From Zygnema cylindricum (lineage: Eukaryota > Streptophyta > Zygnematophyceae > Zygnematales > Zygnemataceae), in contig JBBHKE010001638.1 of assembly GCA_037447655.1 (NCBI GenBank), forward strand, positions 1-64,000: 64,000 nucleotides of DNA, in the 5' to 3' direction. Each line of letters starts with the position of its first letter. The stretch's first letter is position 1. Both the position numbers and the translations under genes were made by a program. Of this stretch, positions 59,530 through 64,000 are shown piece by piece. Under the pieces are notes generated by a model that was not told the DNA's origin, searched no databases, and saw only the letters and a list, made by a program, of their open reading frames with translations.

Positions 59530-62406
59530 ATGACTGCTGATAAGGGAAGCCCAGGGCCCATGGAGCAGGTGGAGGGGGAGGAGGGGGGAGAGGAGGAGGA
59601 GGAGGAGGAGGAGGAGTGCGCCAACCCCTTCGGTTCCTTCCGGTCAGTGGCCCTCCCTTGTACGGAGGGAGATTGAGCTGTCACTAGGGCGGGAAAGAGT
59701 GACGTCACTATGGAAATTGTGAAGGATTGTTTAGGGAAAGAGGGTAGGAGGGAAGGATGGATGCCGATGAGGATGGAGTAGGGAGGGAGGAAGGGGGTTC
59801 AGACGGTCGGGTGTTAAGGATTCTGGGTTTTGGCGATGACCTGGCATTGGTGGTGTCCCAGGTTCAGTTTTAGGTTCAGTTTTAGGTTCAGTTTTAGGTC
59901 AGATCAGGCTGAATTTGAAGTTCAGTTGCAAATTTAGTTTCGAGTGTAGCTCAAATGTGCCAAAAAAAAATAGGAAACTCTTATGCGGCAACACCTTGTA
60001 TGCATACTATACAGTGTTTTTTGGGTATAATACGCGTAAAGTACAAGAACACCACATATAACGTTTCCGATTTGTCTTCACGCGTTTAAACCAGGGTTTC
60101 AAGTTCAGTTGGTGGTTCAGTTTGACGTTCAATTCGAGGTTCAATTTTAAGTTCCAGTTTTGGTTCAGTTTCTTGTTCAGTTTCAGTTTCAATTTGTCTC
60201 GAATTCTATGCCGGTGAGCCTATGTTGAGCATTGCCGTGGTTTCTGGGTACTTTGGTCTTAAGGAAGGCAGTGATTGAAGAATAAAACCGGTTTTCCTTT
60301 TTGTGTAAAGGAATGCATTCGTATAATTTTTTCCAGTTAATTTATGAGGACTTGGAGCTTCCGGATGCATTCCTTTTCTTAGCAGATGCGTAGACAGATA
60401 TTTCATGTGTGTCCTGCAAAAATGCACTTTCGAATAACTTCGAGAGTCCAACCTTCTTCACTTGTTATTTATTGCAAAGGAATGAAAGCTTTTGTTCTGG
60501 ATCCACTTTTGCAAGCATAATAACAGTCGGCCAGTCCATCATATATGTACAATGAATGACCTTATTCAACCTCACATTTTATACAATGTATACCCGTCTA
60601 CCAAATCCGGTAAATATATGTATTTTCTGCATCTGTGGTCGCATCCTGTTCAACCATCTCCATTCTACTTTTCCGTTCAGTTTCTGTTACCTTTAACCCG
60701 GGGATCAGTTCATTTTTCAGGTGTCTGAAGTACTTGCAAGAAGGCAGGCAAAAATTGAGGCCGCAAAAGAAAAGGAGAGAATTCTTCGACAGCAAGAAGC
60801 GGCAGCAAAACAAGCAGCTCAGGTGTGCATTTCAAACAATGTTTAAACTTTATGATGCATTTCCTCTATTTCTTTCGTACTTATGTCTTGGCGTTTCTTT
60901 CGCCTCTCATACTCGCTTTAATGCACAATGGTTGGATTTTTACCGGCGCATTGTGATTGAAACGTAAGAGTTTCACCTTTGAATTGACATTTTTATATGA
61001 AATTCGACAATCGTGCATGGAGACAAATGGGCTTCAAAGGCGGAAGTTGCCTTTGACTATAAGGCTGATTCATGGTGTAGTGTGTTTAAATGTTGAAACT
61101 TCCACCATAAACTGCTTTCTGATTGCATTTATCTCACATGGATCTCCACTGAAACAGACCACATCACTTAAAGTTTTTGCTCAATGTTTTTGTTCTCGAT
61201 GATGTATATACTTCACTGGTTAGTATGGACTCACTTGATTTGGAAATTTCAAGTGCAATGGATTTTCAGAATTTTCTTTTTAACCTCTAACTTTTTTTGA
61301 AGCCACACCAATTATGGACAATGAAATATTTTTTGTTCCTTCGAATCCATTGCGGTGTTTACAAATAAGCTTTTTAAGCTCTGAATAATTCAGTGAATGA
61401 TTTTACACAGGAGATAGTTCTTTCCTCTGTAGGCCCTCTATACAGCCCATTGTTATTAGAGTTAAGAACACTAATTCGGTCGCGACTTTATTTGGCCGAA
61501 AATCATGAAATAGTGTTAACAACACTATTTAAGGGATTTGACTTCAATCTGCACGCCTCCTTGGAAGAAATTAGTATTATATATTCTAGTTTCGCATTAG
61601 CACTAATAAGTCCTCAACGCTAATAACGATCGGCAGTATACTGACAAAAAGGATTCTTGTGTTACTCATTTTATTTCACTTTGAACAATTAATCACGGAA
61701 TACAATTGAAAAAAAAAAACTTGTTAGAATTGAAGGTGCAGTTAAATGTTTGACTCTATCTTGGCGACATCCACGTCTTTCTTAATTTATAGATACTGCG
61801 GTATGTTAAAAATCGTAAAAAAATAATGTTGATATGCGGGGTTTTTAGTCTTCATTTTTTTGTTTTCTGAAAATGTGATATTGATCGCCAAAACGGACGT
61901 TTCTGATTGATTTATATTGGTAGGATGGTTCCGGGAAATTGCAGGGCGGGACAGAGGCAAATGAGAATACGGCATCTGGGATGAGAGAGAATCAGTCTGG
62001 AGGAGGAGATGGAGATGCCATGGAGACAAGGGAGGAGGGAAGAGGGGAGGATGCACATTTGGAGGAGACAGCGAGTGGTGGAGGAGGGAAAGAGGGAGGA
62101 CGTCGTGTGTTGGAAAGCAGTGTTGATGGAGGGGAGGAGGGGAAAACTGAGGAGAAGAAATGGGAGGGAGAGGGAGAGGGAGAGGGAGAGGGAGAGGGAG
62201 TGGGGGAGGAAGAGGGAGAGGGGGAAGAAGAGGGAGAGGGGCAAGAAAAGGGAGAGGGGAAGGAGGGAGGGTTTACATCGGAAAGTGGGGAAGAGGATGA
62301 CCGTGAGGAGGAAGAGGACGAGGAAGGTGAAGCCATGGAGGAAGATGAAAGGGAGGAGGAGAGGACAGACAGAAAGGAGAAAAAGACAGAGGGAGAGGGA
62401 GAGTAG
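59530..62406 (+). CDS. Candidate acidic, Glu-rich protein gene, partly resolved
   Basis: Three pieces look coding on the plus strand. 59530-59655 starts MTADKGSPGPMEQ, runs through a Glu stretch and ends CANPFGSFR before a GTCAGT donor. 60721-60822 follows a TTTTTCAG acceptor and reads as a charged helix (RRQAKIEAAKEKERILRQQE) ending at a CAG/GTGTGC donor. 61924-62406 follows TTGGTAG and is a long Gly/Glu-rich frame with a TAG stop. The second and third join in phase. The first joins the second in that frame only through a weak earlier donor (CAG/GTGGAG); the better donor would shift the frame and end early, unless an exon is missing. A possible extra exon is 60337-60387 (LIYEDLELPDAFLFLADA). 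I do not recognise the family; repeat-driven low complexity makes function guesses unsafe. Confidence 0.4.
59857..60185. repeat. GGTTCAGTTTTA minisatellite
   Basis: Perfect units GGTTCAGTTTTA repeat three times at 59861-59897. Looser units (AAGTTCAGTTG, GGTTCAGTTTG, GGTTCAATTTTAA) continue to about 60185, inside the first intron of the acidic gene model. Confidence 0.75.
61441..61638. mobile_element. TA-flanked MITE, family C, inverted, in an intron
   Basis: Left end TACAGCCCATTGTTATTAG, right end CTAATAACGATCGGCAGTA. Read in reverse, the interior (GATTGAAGTCAAATCCCTTA, AATAGTGTTGTTAACACTAT) matches 22714-22915. Confidence 0.7.
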
Positions 62407-64000
62407 CAAGGAGAGGAGGATAGAAGCTGAGTGGGAAGGTTGTGAAAAAAAGGAAGACGAGGATGATGTAAGTAGGTATGGAGATAGACCTAAAAAAGAA
62501 GTCAAGGGAGGGGAGAGGGGAAATCTAGGAGGTTAATAAAGCGGTAAAGGCAACGATTGAGGAAATTGAGATGTTTCTTGGGTTTTTTTAATGGGAAAAT
62601 AGTGAGAAAGAGATGTCGGATGTAGGAAAAGTGGAAGAAACGAACTGGTTTTTTTTTTAAAAAAGGACAGACGGGAGAAGAAAAAATGTAAGTGAAGCAA
62701 GTCGATACGGTTGAAAGGGAATAAAAGTTAGGAATTGGTCGCATTTTTGAAGATAGTGATTGAGTTTAGGTTTTTGTTTATGAGTAAACTTTGTACAGGA
62801 ATGTAAACACCAGGAATGTTTCGATCAATCGAAATGATTGGATATACAAATATATATTTTTTTGTTTAAAATTTGGAAGTTTCTGAGCAAATCGTGTTTA
62901 AAGTGGTGTGAAGGGACCTTCTTGTTTTCTCTTTCCCATTTCTTTCCAGAATGTCCTTTTGTGTCCCTTGTATTCAAATGGATTTTTCGCCCGAGCCTAT
63001 ATTTTATGCATTGCTTTTCTTTTTGGTTTCTTTGATTCTTTGTGAGTTTTTTCAGTTCCGTTTTTACTTTTCCTTCCTTCTGGTTCCATGTTCTCAGATG
63101 GTTCACCATCGCTAGAATTTTAATAGAGCTTATTTATTTTTATTAAGTAATATATCCATATATCGGTTTCAAGTTTAACTTCTTGAGGCACAAAAAAGGA
63201 GAATGGATCACTTTTTTTTGTTTTCGGGTTAATTATTCAATATGTTCTCTTTATCTTGCTTTCGCAAACTGTGGAATAAATGTTGGGATAATACAAGAAC
63301 ACTTTTGAGTTTAGATTTGGAGATTTTTAATGGAGGAAGCTACACCGCGAATCGTTATTAGTTCAAGGTTTTTTTCGCCACTTAAAACATCTTTTCTCTG
63401 TACACACTTGTTGTATTTTTAATTTGAGACCACCAATCGGAAGCTGAGAATGTTACCTTTCAATCGCAACCGTCAGATCCACAATCCGACAAGTGTGTAC
63501 GGAGAAAGATGTTTTAAGTGGCGAAAAAAACCTTGACGCTAATAACGATTCGTGGTGTAGTGTTTCTAATTGGAGACTCGACTAAGGTATCGTGTGAAAG
63601 AGAATGTGTTAAAAACCAATGGAGTGTCGATTTTTTTCACTCAAACTTGAATGAATTTAGTTGTCTTACGTATTACAAAGCTTCTGTTTGGAGATACATA
63701 AACTTTATTCAGAAAAGTACAATGGTGAACCACTTGAGGACATGAAAGGAAAAACAAAGGCAAAAATGGAAGTGAAAAATGTCACTCTAGATAAAACAAC
63801 AAATAACCATGACCACGGCGGAAACCCAATGAGGGACAAAATGGACAAGCAAATGACGTTGATACAAACTAACTAAAAAGCCAACCGTAAAACAACAGAA
63901 GGAACCGTAAATTAACAGACGGAAAACACATGGAACTGTCAAGCAAAACTGAAACCTGTTCTGTTGCGCTCCTTACATAGTCAACATTGCCCTGGATTGT
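62407..64000. other. 3' flank of the acidic gene to the window end
   Basis: The first 150 bp continue the purine-rich composition. No further exon is supportable. A family A MITE lies at 63341-63559; the frames around 63518-63876 only partly overlap it and have no similarity I recognise. Confidence 0.45.
63341..63559. mobile_element. TA-flanked MITE, family A (219 bp), best preserved copy
   Basis: Ends TACACCGCGAATCGTTATTAG and CTAATAACGATTCGTGGTGTA. Arms extend about 75 bp as inverted repeats (TTCGCCACTTAAAACATCTTT against AAAGATGTTTTAAGTGGCGA). A single-stranded copy would fold into one long hairpin. Confidence 0.88.

Noticed and set aside
62009-62536. Second Arg/Glu-rich frame overlapping the acidic exon
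   Set aside because: It is a frame shadow of the same GA-rich repeat and runs past the end of the phase-consistent frame.

Overview
The window looks like nuclear DNA of a streptophyte: an AT-rich background, intron-dense genes, and gene families typical of the plant lineage (a WRKY factor, a BELL-type TALE homeodomain, a clade-E-like PP2C, a DUF538 protein and the chloroplast Clp adaptor ClpF). The homeodomain and WRKY domain both depart from land-plant consensus, so a streptophyte alga or early-diverging lineage is my best guess; this is inference. All gene models were built by hand: each joins exons at GT/AG sites with matching codon phase, giving a total divisible by three.

Layout. 1-1244 (+): last five exons of CLPF. 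2926-9162 (-): tafazzin-like PlsC acyltransferase, seven exons, with introns full of simple repeats. 12706-17812 (-): a 1037-residue BELL-like TALE homeodomain protein, eight exons. 22460-23743 (-): mitochondrial-type ribosomal protein bL36, two exons. 25613-30464 (+): CBP3/UQCC1 cytochrome bc1 assembly chaperone, six exons. 36116-39606 (+): PP2C phosphatase with an acylation-type N-terminus, six exons. 42974-45585 (-): single-domain WRKY factor, at least three exons. 57087-57909 (-): secreted DUF538 protein, two exons. 59530-62406 (+): an acidic, Glu-rich gene that I could only partly resolve.

The spaces between genes, and several introns, hold non-autonomous DNA transposons. Group 1 has ends close to CACCGCGAATCGTTATTAG flanked by TA; at least three unrelated interiors (about 220, 200 and 545 bp) share these ends. 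Group 2 is hAT-like: a 19-bp terminal repeat TAGTGTTGTGTATCGGTAA with an 8-bp target duplication, one copy nested inside a group-1 element. Group 3 is a short hAT-like MITE family with ends CATAGTTCAAAAGTAGGCG and 8-bp duplications at all three copies. The 47.5-54.9 kb stretch is a transposon graveyard that also contains an 870-890 bp direct duplication.

The genes do not form an operon-like unit, as expected for a nuclear genome. Three of them (the tafazzin-like acyltransferase, bL36 and CBP3) have relatives that act in mitochondria, one acts in the chloroplast (CLPF), and three are regulatory (BELL, PP2C, WRKY).
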